Source of the DNA: UBA6065 sp036565605
Lineage (GTDB): Bacteria; Patescibacteriota; Minisyncoccia; Phycocordibacterales; UBA6065
Length of the DNA stretch: 18,034 bases
NCBI GenBank assembly: GCA_036565605.1
Contig: DATCXV010000018.1
Span: 1 to 18,034, forward strand
Direction of reading: 5' to 3'
The translations under genes were made by a program, and so were the position numbers. Positions 1-6,872 of the stretch are shown here, one piece after another; position 1 is the first letter of the stretch; every line of letters begins with the position of its first letter. Below the pieces are notes generated by a model. The model did no database searches, was not told the origin of the DNA, and saw only the letters and a list, made by a program, of their open reading frames with translations.

Positions 1-1
1 G

Positions 2-133
2 GCGGCAGCTGCGCCGTCAGCAGCAAGTTTGTTAGGTTCGTTTAATCGCGGCGCTCGTCCTGCGGGTTCGGCGGGCGGGCAGGTTCGCACATTCTCTGCA
101 CCTGCGGGTGGCGCGGTGTTCATCTCGAAATAA
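2..133 (+). CDS. C-terminal tail of an upstream protein (partial)
   Basis: An open frame enters from the left edge and ends at a TAA at 131-133. The 43 visible residues are rich in Ala, Gly, Ser and Pro and end in GGAVFISK, with no recognisable domain. The stop lies 11 bases before the ABC ATPase start, so the two genes are probably in one operon. MacB-type ATPase and permease pairs are often preceded by a MacA/HlyD-like periplasmic adaptor. That identity is inferred from position only, because nothing in the visible tail proves it. Confidence 0.55.
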   Translation, partial: AAAAPSAASLLGSFNRGARPAGSAGGQVRTFSAPAGGAVFISK

Positions 134-144
134 CAAGAGAACCG

Positions 145-852
145 ATGATCGAAGTACGCGACATTAAAAAAACCTATTCACCAGGGACTGAAATCGAATT
201 CAGAGCTTTGAAGGGTGTGAGCTTCTCGGTTCGCGATGGTGAATTCGTGGCGATCATGGGACCGTCGGGCTCGGGCAAGTCGACCTTGATGCATATTCTG
301 GGAGCTCTTGATACGCCGTCTTCAGGACACTATCTTTTGGACGGTAAGGACGTTTCGCATTTTTCTGACGACGAATTGGCAACCCTGCGCAAGACGAAGA
401 TTGGATTCGTTTTCCAGGCATTCAACCTGCTTCCACGCACGACGGTTCTGCGCAATGTTATGTTGCCGTTAACCTATGCTGGTGTCGAGAAAAACGACCG
501 AGAAGCACGTGCTCGCAAAGCGCTTTCTTCGGCCGGACTTGATGAGAGGCTCTATCACAACAAATCGAATCAGCTTTCCGGTGGACAGATTCAACGTGTT
601 GCGATTGCCCGAGCTCTTGTTAATGATCCTGCCATGATTCTTGCTGATGAACCAACGGGAAATTTAGACACGCGTACAGGTGAAATTGTATTGGGAACTT
701 TTCAGAAATTGAATCGGGAAGAAGGTAGAACCATCGTTCTTATTACTCACGAACCAGATGTGGCTGCGTATGCCGATCGCATTATCCATATCAAAGACGG
801 CCTTATCGTAAGTGACCGTAGTGATCATGTGAAAGCAACTACAACTGTGTAA
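145..852 (+). CDS. ABC transporter ATP-binding protein, MacB/LolD type
   Basis: This 235-residue protein is the cytoplasmic ATPase of an ABC exporter or mechanotransmission complex. All the nucleotide-binding motifs are present in order: Walker A GPSGSGKST at 39-47, Q-loop Gln91, signature LSGGQ at 144-148, Walker B MILADEP at 164-170 and the switch His202 in ITHEP. The length is typical of the LolD/MacB/FtsE group. The permease gene starts four bases after the stop, which gives a two-gene unit. A weak purine run (AAGAGAA) precedes the ATG. The substrate cannot be read from the sequence; this group exports peptides, drugs or lipoproteins, or drives cell-wall enzymes. The specific symbols macB and lolD are not assigned for that reason. 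Confidence 0.95.
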   Translation: MIEVRDIKKTYSPGTEIEFRALKGVSFSVRDGEFVAIMGPSGSGKSTLMHILGALDTPSSGHYLLDGKDVSHFSDDELATLRKTKIGFVFQAFNLLPRTTVLRNVMLPLTYAGVEKNDREARARKALSSAGLDERLYHNKSNQLSGGQIQRVAIARALVNDPAMILADEPTGNLDTRTGEIVLGTFQKLNREEGRTIVLITHEPDVAAYADRIIHIKDGLIVSDRSDHVKATTTV

Positions 853-856
853 TGAT

Positions 857-2083
857 ATGAAATTCCAAGACCTATTCGAAGAGATATATACGGCCCTGAT
901 AGCGAACAAAGTTCGTACGGCGCTTACTATGCTTGGTATTGTGATCGGTATTGCATCAGTGATTGCACTGGTTGCCATCGGTTCGGGCGCCAAAGCATCG
1001 ATTCAGGCGAATATCGAATCGATCGGATCGAATCTGATTATCGTGATGCCGGGTGCCCAGCGCGCAGCTGGTGGTTATCAGGTCAGCACGGGTCGCGGTA
1101 CTTCGCGTACTTTAGTTTCGGCGGATGCAACGATACTTACAACTGAGGCTACGCTCGCGAAAGCGGTTGCTCCCGAGACAACATCTCGATACCAGGTGAC
1201 GGCCAAAGGAACGAATACCAACACGACTGTGACGGGCACCCTGGCCGCTTATCAATCGGTACGCAATATTGAAATCGATCAGGGTACCTTTATCACAGAT
1301 GAACAATCTAAATCGCTTTCCAAGGTCGCGGTACTTGGCCCTTCAGCACGAGACGATCTGTTTGGTGAAGGTGCTGATGCGGTAGGACAGACAATTCGTA
1401 TCAAGGGCATGCAATTCAAGGTTATTGGTGTTACCAAAGCTAAAGGTTCGGGAGGTTTTGGTAGTCAGGATGATATGATCTTCATCCCGCTTGGTTCTGC
1501 GCAGAAATTTCTTGCAGGCGGTGATTATCTGACGACCATATCGCTTCAGGCAGTTGATGCTGATGCCATGACAGCGCTTCAAGAAGAAGCGACTAATATA
1601 TTGCTTGTCCGTCACAAAATAGCTGATGCGACAGAAGCGGACTTCACCGTCTTGAACCAGGCTGATATTGTGGCGACCGCTTCATCAATTGCTGGAACGT
1701 TTACGACTCTCCTTGCAGCGGTGGCAGGAATATCTCTTCTGGTGGGTGGAATAGGCATTATGAACATGATGCTTACCACGGTTACTGAACGTACTAAAGA
1801 GATCGGTTTGCGCAAAGCGATAGGAGCGACACGTCGTGATGTAAACCTGCAATTTTTGGCGGAAGCGGTAGCGCTTACATTTTCAGGCGGTGCCATGGGT
1901 GTGATTCTTGGTTCGGCCGCTTCCTTTCTGCTTTCATCACTGAATGTGATCCAAGCGCATGTCTCGCTGTCATCCGTAGCGCTTGCGTTCGGAGTCTCGG
2001 CGGGAATCGGTATTGTGTTCGGCTATTATCCAGCACGTCGAGCGGCACAAATGAGTCCAATTGAAGCGCTTCGTTATGAATAG
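857..2083 (+). CDS. ABC transporter permease, MacB/FtsX family
   Basis: This 408-residue membrane protein is the partner of the ATPase just upstream. It has the MacB topology: one membrane helix near residues 21-43, a large extracytoplasmic domain at about 45-275 (MacB periplasmic core domain), then three helices near 279-305, 335-360 and 371-391. The FtsX-family segment after helix 2 contains ERTKEIGLRKAIGA at 311-324. The C-terminus YPARRAAQMSPIEALRYE is characteristic of this permease family. These permeases do not move substrate through the membrane; they transmit ATP-driven motion to the outside domain. The gene ends in a hairpin-rich region at 2086-2328, which probably ends the operon. 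Confidence 0.93.
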   Translation: MKFQDLFEEIYTALIANKVRTALTMLGIVIGIASVIALVAIGSGAKASIQANIESIGSNLIIVMPGAQRAAGGYQVSTGRGTSRTLVSADATILTTEATLAKAVAPETTSRYQVTAKGTNTNTTVTGTLAAYQSVRNIEIDQGTFITDEQSKSLSKVAVLGPSARDDLFGEGADAVGQTIRIKGMQFKVIGVTKAKGSGGFGSQDDMIFIPLGSAQKFLAGGDYLTTISLQAVDADAMTALQEEATNILLVRHKIADATEADFTVLNQADIVATASSIAGTFTTLLAAVAGISLLVGGIGIMNMMLTTVTERTKEIGLRKAIGATRRDVNLQFLAEAVALTFSGGAMGVILGSAASFLLSSLNVIQAHVSLSSVALAFGVSAGIGIVFGYYPARRAAQMSPIEALRYE

Positions 2084-2265
2084 CGCAAGTAGGATACATA
2101 AATACCTACTTGTACAGAGACTTTTCACCATCGCTTTCCGTATTAGCCTTTAGAACAGCACCTTCAACAAATTCTCAAAAAAAGATCAATAGTGCTGCAA
2201 GGGAATACTTGGCCGATGACACCTCTTGTCTCGGCCCGTCGGATTCGAACGAATCCGACAGCGTG

Positions 2266-2288
2266 ACGCCTCCTTCGGGAGGCGTTTC
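2266..2288 (+). terminator. Probable terminator after the ABC permease operon
   Basis: An 8-bp stem, ACGCCTCC/GGAGGCGT, closes a stable TTCG tetraloop and is followed by TTTC. The U-tract is short, so efficiency is uncertain. It is the most terminator-like of the four hairpins in this gap. Confidence 0.55.
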
Positions 2289-2377
2289 GTATTTTCGGAG
2301 GAAGGCCGCGCCGCGAAGCGGCGCGGCCGACACTTTTATCTGCGGCCAAGCGTACCAAGGACATAGAAGCGATAATA

Positions 2378-2383
2378 TATAAA
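2378..2383 (+). promoter_or_regulatory. -10 element for the Lmo0937-type gene, leaderless
   Basis: TATAAA lies exactly six bases before the ATG at 2390, so transcription would begin at the start codon. No clear -35 box is seen, and no Shine-Dalgarno sequence is present. Confidence 0.5.
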
Positions 2384-2389
2384 ACAATC

Positions 2390-2542
2390 ATGCTTGTACT
2401 TATAGCGACAATCCTTCTGGTGCTCTGGATTCTGGGGCTCGTCACGTCGTATACGGTCGGCGGCTTCATCCATATCCTGCTTGTGGCCGCTATCGTGATG
2501 TTCCTTATCAGGATTATTCAGGGCCGCAATCCAGTTGTGTAG
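2390..2542 (+). CDS. Lmo0937-family small membrane protein
   Basis: This short gene encodes a 50-residue hydrophobic peptide beginning MLVLIATILLVLWILGLV and ending RIIQGRNPVV. The pattern of two membrane segments (about 2-18 and 25-42), with a central SYTVGGFIHILLV and a C-terminal R-I-I-Q-G-R, matches the widespread Lmo0937-type family of small membrane proteins of unknown function. Family members are often about 50 residues long, so this copy looks complete. It has its own -10 box six bases upstream and a strong terminator 19 bases after the stop, so it is probably a single-gene transcript. Some relatives are linked to envelope stress; that role is not shown here. Confidence 0.85.
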   Translation: MLVLIATILLVLWILGLVTSYTVGGFIHILLVAAIVMFLIRIIQGRNPVV

Positions 2543-2560
2543 AGCGAACTAGGGAAATAA

Positions 2561-2588
2561 AAAAGCCCGGGAAAATACCGGGCTTTTT
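2561..2588. terminator. Bidirectional intrinsic terminator
   Basis: A 10-bp stem, AAAAGCCCGG/CCGGGCTTTT, surrounds a seven-base loop, with A and T runs on both sides. It sits between the convergent Lmo0937-type gene (plus) and the membrane protein gene (minus) and can serve both. Confidence 0.9.
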
Positions 2589-2591
2589 ATG

Positions 2592-3212
2592 TTACATAAG
2601 TTCTGTATCTTCTTTAGTTCTCTGTGAGCGATTCTCGAAGGAGTTTTTTACTACCAAGAAAAAGATGGTGCCATTGAGGGCGAAAATGAGTGCAGGAAAT
2701 AGGGCGATTTCCCATGTCCACACATTGACTGCAAGCAGATTCAAAAGGCCACCCAAGAAAAACATGCTCCATTCAATGATATCTTCCTGGCCTCGTTCTT
2801 TTTCGTTACCCCAGACAAGTTTCTTGAAGCGTTTCGCATAGGCGATCATGCCAATCGAGAAGATGAGGATGAGTGTCAAAAAAACGTTGTTAAAGAACAC
2901 CCAGCGGATGGCAGAAATGATAGCTACGACCAAAGTTGATTGTTCGATGAGGCCCCAACCGGTGCGGCCATATATAAACGACAGAAACGCGATGAACAGG
3001 GTACCGATAGTATAGGCAACTGGCACCCAGATTGTGGTACGTGCACCCAGTTCGAAGTAGCTAAGCAAAATGAGTATGTTCGACAGGGCGTTTATAAGCC
3101 ATGTCGCTCGTTCGGGCTCAGCCTCGCCACGAATGATCGACCGTGCATACGGATAATATCCTATGAGTGAGAATACGCCGCCGAGTAGTCCAAGAGAGGA
3201 CAGAAGGGACAT
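2592..3212 (-). CDS. Multi-pass membrane protein, PQ-loop-like, unknown function
   Basis: This 206-residue protein has about six to seven predicted membrane helices, near residues 5-22, 37-52, 61-81, 92-108, 108-126, 146-163 and 168-188. The first half, GYYPYARSIIRGEAEPERA followed by TWLINALSNILILLSYF, resembles the first triple-helix bundle of SemiSWEET/PQ-loop transporters, in which a Pro-Tyr/Gln pair and a small-residue helix recur. I do not recognise a specific family. The charged tail at 189-206 is cytoplasmic or exposed. The start is supported by an extended -10 (TGATATACT) ending seven bases before the ATG. It lies 18 bases after the end of the glycosyltransferase on the same strand. 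A role in moving a sugar or lipid precursor is only a guess from context. Confidence 0.75.
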   Translation of the reverse strand: MSLLSSLGLLGGVFSLIGYYPYARSIIRGEAEPERATWLINALSNILILLSYFELGARTTIWVPVAYTIGTLFIAFLSFIYGRTGWGLIEQSTLVVAIISAIRWVFFNNVFLTLILIFSIGMIAYAKRFKKLVWGNEKERGQEDIIEWSMFFLGGLLNLLAVNVWTWEIALFPALIFALNGTIFFLVVKNSFENRSQRTKEDTELM

Positions 3213-3219
3213 ATAGAGT

Positions 3220-3225
3220 AGTATA
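3220..3225 (-). promoter_or_regulatory. Extended -10 element for the membrane protein gene, leaderless
   Basis: On the minus strand TATACT is preceded by TGA (an extended -10, TGn). It ends seven bases before the ATG at 3212, with no ribosome-binding site, which fits a leaderless transcript. Confidence 0.6.
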
Positions 3226-3230
3226 TCAGC

Positions 3231-4082
3231 CTAATCAATGATAAGCGAAGGCAGGGGCAATTCTTCAGTGTTACGCGGGCCTTCCAAACGACGTTTGCGC
3301 GGTGAAGGAATAGGGCGCTTACGGCCTTCCCGGCGAGCCTCGACCAAAGGTCGATATTTGCCGGTAATGCCATTCCAGAGAATTTTAGCCAGTTCTATGA
3401 ACGAGTCAAAGTAGGCACGTGGCGACACCGTAGATCCGGCTGGATTATCCCAAACAACAGGCATTTCTTTGACTGAAAATCCGTGCCTTCGGGCGATATA
3501 GAGGATCTCAATGTCGAAACCGAAACGCTCGATTTGTTGTAGGGGGAAAATCGCTTCAGCCGCTGCGCGCGTAAAAAGCTTGAAGCCACGTTGGGTGTCG
3601 CGAATGCCCGGAATCGCGACTGTACGGATGAGCAATTTTGAAATTGATCCCAAGAGTCTGCGATAGTAGCCGTTGTGCTCGACATAACGTGCCTGGGGGT
3701 GAGCGATCGATCCGATGACAATATCATGGCCTTCATTTTCGATAGCATCAAAGAACGCTTCGACTGTGTCGATGGTTACGGAATTGTCCGCGTCCATAAA
3801 AAGCCGGTATTCGCCTCGCGCTTCTATCATGCCAGTACGTACTGCCGCACCTTTGCCAAGGTTTCTTTTAAAACTAATAAGACGCAATCCAGGCAATTTC
3901 TGCTCGTACGCACGAACCACTTCTGAAGTAGCATCTTTGGATCCATCGTTTATGACCAAGATCTCGTAACCATATTCCATATGCTTAAAATAGCGCCTTA
4001 TATCCGCGAGGGTTCGTTTAATGCGCTTGGATTCGTTGTAGGCAGGTATGATGACGGAAAGGAAGATGTCTTGTCTGTTCAT
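3231..4082 (-). CDS. GT2 glycosyltransferase, Alg5/polyprenyl-phosphate sugar synthase-like
   Basis: This 283-residue cytoplasmic or membrane-associated GT-A enzyme probably transfers a sugar from a nucleotide donor to a polyprenyl phosphate. Visible motifs are VIIPAYNESKRI at 10-21, INDGSKDAT at 44-52, GKGAAVRTGM at 76-85 and the metal-binding DADNS at 98-102. The acceptor-side signature DTQRGFKLF at 162-170 is typical of dolichyl-phosphate glucosyltransferase (Alg5) relatives. FGFDIEIL follows at 187-194. No C-terminal membrane helices are seen; the last 35 residues are basic and proline-rich. It is divergent from the GH8 gene. A TATTAG -10 box lies six bases before the ATG. It plausibly supplies a lipid-linked sugar to the GT-C enzyme downstream; the sugar is unknown. 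Confidence 0.88.
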   Translation of the reverse strand: MNRQDIFLSVIIPAYNESKRIKRTLADIRRYFKHMEYGYEILVINDGSKDATSEVVRAYEQKLPGLRLISFKRNLGKGAAVRTGMIEARGEYRLFMDADNSVTIDTVEAFFDAIENEGHDIVIGSIAHPQARYVEHNGYYRRLLGSISKLLIRTVAIPGIRDTQRGFKLFTRAAAEAIFPLQQIERFGFDIEILYIARRHGFSVKEMPVVWDNPAGSTVSPRAYFDSFIELAKILWNGITGKYRPLVEARREGRKRPIPSPRKRRLEGPRNTEELPLPSLIID

Positions 4083-4088
4083 GCAACC

Positions 4089-4095
4089 CTAATAC
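4089..4095. promoter_or_regulatory. Overlapping divergent -10 elements
   Basis: The bases CTAATAC read as TATTAG on the minus strand, six bases before the Alg5-like ATG. On the plus strand they read as TAATAC, about 46 bases before the GH8 ATG. The two genes could therefore share a bidirectional promoter. Both matches are imperfect. Confidence 0.4.
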
Positions 4096-4120
4096 GTCTG
4101 AGTGGCGTAGTACGGGTGCG

Positions 4121-4133
4121 GGGGCACGGCCCC
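4121..4133. other. Small GC hairpin in the GH8 leader
   Basis: GGGGC-ACG-GCCCC forms a 5-bp stem that ends eight bases before the GH8 start codon. If the GH8 transcript begins near 4102 this would lie in its 5' leader, where it could limit ribosome access. Confidence 0.4.
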
Positions 4134-4141
4134 GATTTCGC

Positions 4142-5374
4142 ATGAAGAAAGACACGCTTATTGCCTCAGTCCTCGCATACGGCACTTTTACTGTTATTAT
4201 CGCCGTCTTGGTTGCGGTGCTTTTCAACGTGGGTGGCATTCGGGATGTGCGTCCCGGACAGTTTTCGGACCGTAACATGCTTCAGGCGCTGTGGCATCAA
4301 TACAAACTTGAATATCTCGAGCCGGGCACGATGCGTGCTTTGGACAAAAGTCAGGATAATATCACTACTTCGGAAGGACAAAGCTATACCATGTTGCGCG
4401 CGGTTTGGCTCGACGACAAAGAAACGTTCGATACTGCGTGGCAGTGGACCAAGGACAATATTCAGCGCAAAAACGATCATCTGCTTTCATGGCTTTTCGG
4501 TGAGCGACCGGATGGAAGTTATGGCGTTTTGGTCGAGCGCGGCGGGGAAAATGCGGCGACGGATGCGGACACGGACGCCGCGCTCGCTCTTATTTTTGCC
4601 TGGAGACGATGGAATGATCAGTCATATTTCGGCGATGCTATTTTGATGATCCGCGATATCTGGGCCAAGGAAGTGATTATGATCGCGGGTAAACCGTACC
4701 TTTTGGCAAATAACGTGGAAAAAACAGCACCAAAGCAATATGTGCTTATTAATCCGTCTTATTTTGCTCCGTACGCGTATAAAGTATTCGCAACGGTTGA
4801 TCAGACTCACGATTGGCTTGGCCTTGCTGCAACGTCATACGAAGTAGCACAGGCCGCGATCAAGGCGCCGCTGGATAAGGAAACATCGGGGGGTCTGCCA
4901 CCTGATTGGATTGCTATCGACAAAAAAACGGGCGAGCTTGTTATGCCACAAAGCGGAGGTGACCAGAATCTGACGACGAACTATAGCTTTGACGCTCTGC
5001 GCATGTCATGGAGGTTCGCTCTTGATTGGAGATGGAACCAGGATGAGCGTGCAAAGACTGTGCTTAGTGCAATGAATCTTCTTTCTCGCGAATGGGATGA
5101 ACATGGATCATTGGCTGCTTCGTATGCTCACGATGGAACTCGCATCAGTAACATGGAATCACTTGCTATGTACGGTGGATCGCTTGGATATTTTGTGGTC
5201 TCGGATCCACGTGCCGCACGCGACATTTATCGAAAAAAACTCGAAGCTGTCTATGACCCGAACGAATCGAAATGGAACGTGGGTCAGGGCTATTACGATG
5301 ACAACTGGGCCTGGTTTGGTATGGCACTGTACACCGATGGGCTTCAGGATCTTTCACTTAAGGCTAACGAATAA
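4142..5374 (+). CDS. Glycoside hydrolase family 8, BcsZ-like glucanase
   Basis: This 410-residue protein has one N-terminal membrane helix (about 8-30) and a GH8 catalytic domain, so it acts outside the membrane. The GH8 family cleaves beta-1,4-glucans by inversion. The general acid is Glu78 in TTSEGQSY, the substrate-binding acidic cluster is ATDADTDAALAL at 139-150, NPSYFAPYAY follows at 204-213, and the probable base is Asp284 in SFDALRMSW. YYDDNWAWFGMAL at 384-396 closes the barrel. All key residues are present. In proteobacterial cellulose operons, BcsZ (GH8) is the periplasmic endoglucanase needed for normal polymer export. Here the gene lies two genes upstream of a BcsA-like synthase on the same strand. 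Five bases separate it from the next gene. Confidence 0.92.
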   Translation: MKKDTLIASVLAYGTFTVIIAVLVAVLFNVGGIRDVRPGQFSDRNMLQALWHQYKLEYLEPGTMRALDKSQDNITTSEGQSYTMLRAVWLDDKETFDTAWQWTKDNIQRKNDHLLSWLFGERPDGSYGVLVERGGENAATDADTDAALALIFAWRRWNDQSYFGDAILMIRDIWAKEVIMIAGKPYLLANNVEKTAPKQYVLINPSYFAPYAYKVFATVDQTHDWLGLAATSYEVAQAAIKAPLDKETSGGLPPDWIAIDKKTGELVMPQSGGDQNLTTNYSFDALRMSWRFALDWRWNQDERAKTVLSAMNLLSREWDEHGSLAASYAHDGTRISNMESLAMYGGSLGYFVVSDPRAARDIYRKKLEAVYDPNESKWNVGQGYYDDNWAWFGMALYTDGLQDLSLKANE

Positions 5375-5379
5375 CGATT

Positions 5380-6846
5380 ATGAACAACGATCGCTTTCGA
5401 CTTAATCCAGTCCCGTTTGTAATATTGCTTATGATCGCAGTTTTGGTGATTTCGATATTCGTATGGATGGGGCAAGGGCTTCGTCTCGACGAAGCGCAGT
5501 CGATTTGGCAGACATCACGCGACCTTTCTGGCGTGGTACGCATTGTGGCAAAAGATGTTCATGTGCCGTTCTATTTTGTTGCGCTCCATTTCTGGGAAGT
5601 GCTCTTCGGTACAGGCGAGAAGGCGGTCCGCTTTTTGTCGCTCATTGCGTTTGTCGCATCGATCCCGGCAATGTTTGTATTGGCACAACGAGCGTATTCA
5701 ACTCGTGTAGCCTATTACTCGGCTTTGCTTACAGCTGTCTCACCATTTCTTAATTGGTATGGTTCCGAGGCACGTATGTATTCGCTCCTGTTTCTTGTGA
5801 CCGCGCTTTCACACATGTGTTTTATCTCGCTTTGGAAAGCGCCGACGCGGGGATTGTGGGCGGCCTACGCTGCGGTGACGTTGGTAGGTGCTGCGACTCA
5901 TCCATTCTTCGGTTTCATTCTGCTTTCGCAGGCGATCTTTTTCTTTGCCTGGCGGGGTCTATTTCCGGCAGGATCACTTCGGCGTTTCGGATCCTTGGCA
6001 GCGGTCGTTATTGCTTTGGCGGCATATTGGGGCGTTTATCGACATTTGGCTGGAGCGGGGCTTTCCAATCCGGCACTTTCTACACCAACATCTGTCGACT
6101 TCTTCAACGTCTTCTCGAACTTTTTCATTGGCTTCCAGACTGACGCTATTAACACTTTTTTCCTGTCGCTCTGGCCGGTCTTGGTTTTCGTCGCGTTTAC
6201 GTTGCTTGATAAGAAGCACCAGTCCGAACCCGAGACTGCTTATTTCATGATGGCGTCGTTTATACCAATTGCTTTGGCGTTTGTTGTCTCGGTTGCTGTC
6301 ACTCCGCTTTTCTTGTCACGCTATTTGATCGTGGCCTTGCCATCGTTGTATCTTCTCTCGATTCATTTTCTGTCTACCTATAAAGATCGAGTGGCGAAAG
6401 CGACCTTGGGTGCTCTGTGCATTCTTTCATTGGTGATGCTGTTCGTGCAGGCGGTCGACCCGAGATCACCAGTCAAAGAAGATTATCGCGATGCTGCTCA
6501 TTATGTGACGGCGCATGCAAAAGCCGATGATTTATTTATTGTTTCGGCACCATTCACGACATATCCGGTCGAATACTACTATGACGGGTCGGCGCGTCTG
6601 GCAACGTTTCCTCGTTGGGATCGTTTTGATCAAGGAAGCTTGCCCGAGGCCTATTCTCCCGACCTGATCGAACGTGATTCGAAAGAATGGGAGGGGATTT
6701 ATCGTGACGTCTATATGCTTTTTGGCTATGACCAGGGTTATCAAGAAGACGTGCGTCTGTATATGGACACACATTATCAACGAGTCGATATGAAGACTTT
6801 TTCGCCTGGCCTTTCGTTATATGTGTATAGGCTCCGATATTTATAA
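5380..6846 (+). CDS. GT-C fold membrane glycosyltransferase (GT39/GT83-like)
   Basis: This 488-residue polytopic protein has about nine to ten hydrophobic helices and a soluble C-terminal domain of about 130 residues. The first extracytoplasmic loop carries LRLDEAQSIW at 34-43, the Asp-Glu motif of GT-C enzymes such as protein mannosyltransferases and ArnT. HVPFYFVALHFW at 61-72 and WYGSEARMYS at 126-135 are family hallmarks, as is SRYLIVALP at 313-321. These enzymes take sugar from a polyprenyl-phosphate donor on the outer face of the membrane and move it to a protein, lipid or glycan. It is translationally linked to GH8 (5-base gap). The neighbouring Alg5-like GT2 is a natural source of its donor. 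The acceptor is unknown. Confidence 0.88.
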   Translation: MNNDRFRLNPVPFVILLMIAVLVISIFVWMGQGLRLDEAQSIWQTSRDLSGVVRIVAKDVHVPFYFVALHFWEVLFGTGEKAVRFLSLIAFVASIPAMFVLAQRAYSTRVAYYSALLTAVSPFLNWYGSEARMYSLLFLVTALSHMCFISLWKAPTRGLWAAYAAVTLVGAATHPFFGFILLSQAIFFFAWRGLFPAGSLRRFGSLAAVVIALAAYWGVYRHLAGAGLSNPALSTPTSVDFFNVFSNFFIGFQTDAINTFFLSLWPVLVFVAFTLLDKKHQSEPETAYFMMASFIPIALAFVVSVAVTPLFLSRYLIVALPSLYLLSIHFLSTYKDRVAKATLGALCILSLVMLFVQAVDPRSPVKEDYRDAAHYVTAHAKADDLFIVSAPFTTYPVEYYYDGSARLATFPRWDRFDQGSLPEAYSPDLIERDSKEWEGIYRDVYMLFGYDQGYQEDVRLYMDTHYQRVDMKTFSPGLSLYVYRLRYL

Positions 6847-6872
6847 GCCGCTAAGCTCTCTCGGGAACACGC

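Larger units (their letters stand above)
2084..2389. other. Intergenic region with four consecutive hairpins
   Basis: This 306-base gap holds four strong inverted repeats and no convincing gene. The arms are 2086-2093/2105-2112 (CAAGTAGG/CCTACTTG), 2238-2247/2250-2259 (10 bp), 2266-2273/2278-2285 (8 bp with a TTCG loop) and 2304-2314/2318-2328 (11 bp, almost all G and C). An open frame covers much of the gap, but its residues come from the repeat arms and it starts at TTG, so I do not call it. The block probably ends transcription of the ABC operon and may also carry a structured RNA element. Confidence 0.6.

Noticed and set aside
664..993. 109-residue minus-strand frame across the ATPase-permease junction
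   Set aside because: It is antisense to two genes with complete ABC motifs.
2110..2382. 90-residue open frame after the ABC permease
   Set aside because: It starts at TTG, overlies three of the four hairpins, and its residues come from the repeat arms; it has no start signal or recognisable protein features.
2164..2469. 101-residue minus-strand frame
   Set aside because: It overlaps the hairpin block and the Lmo0937-type gene and has a basic, low-complexity composition.
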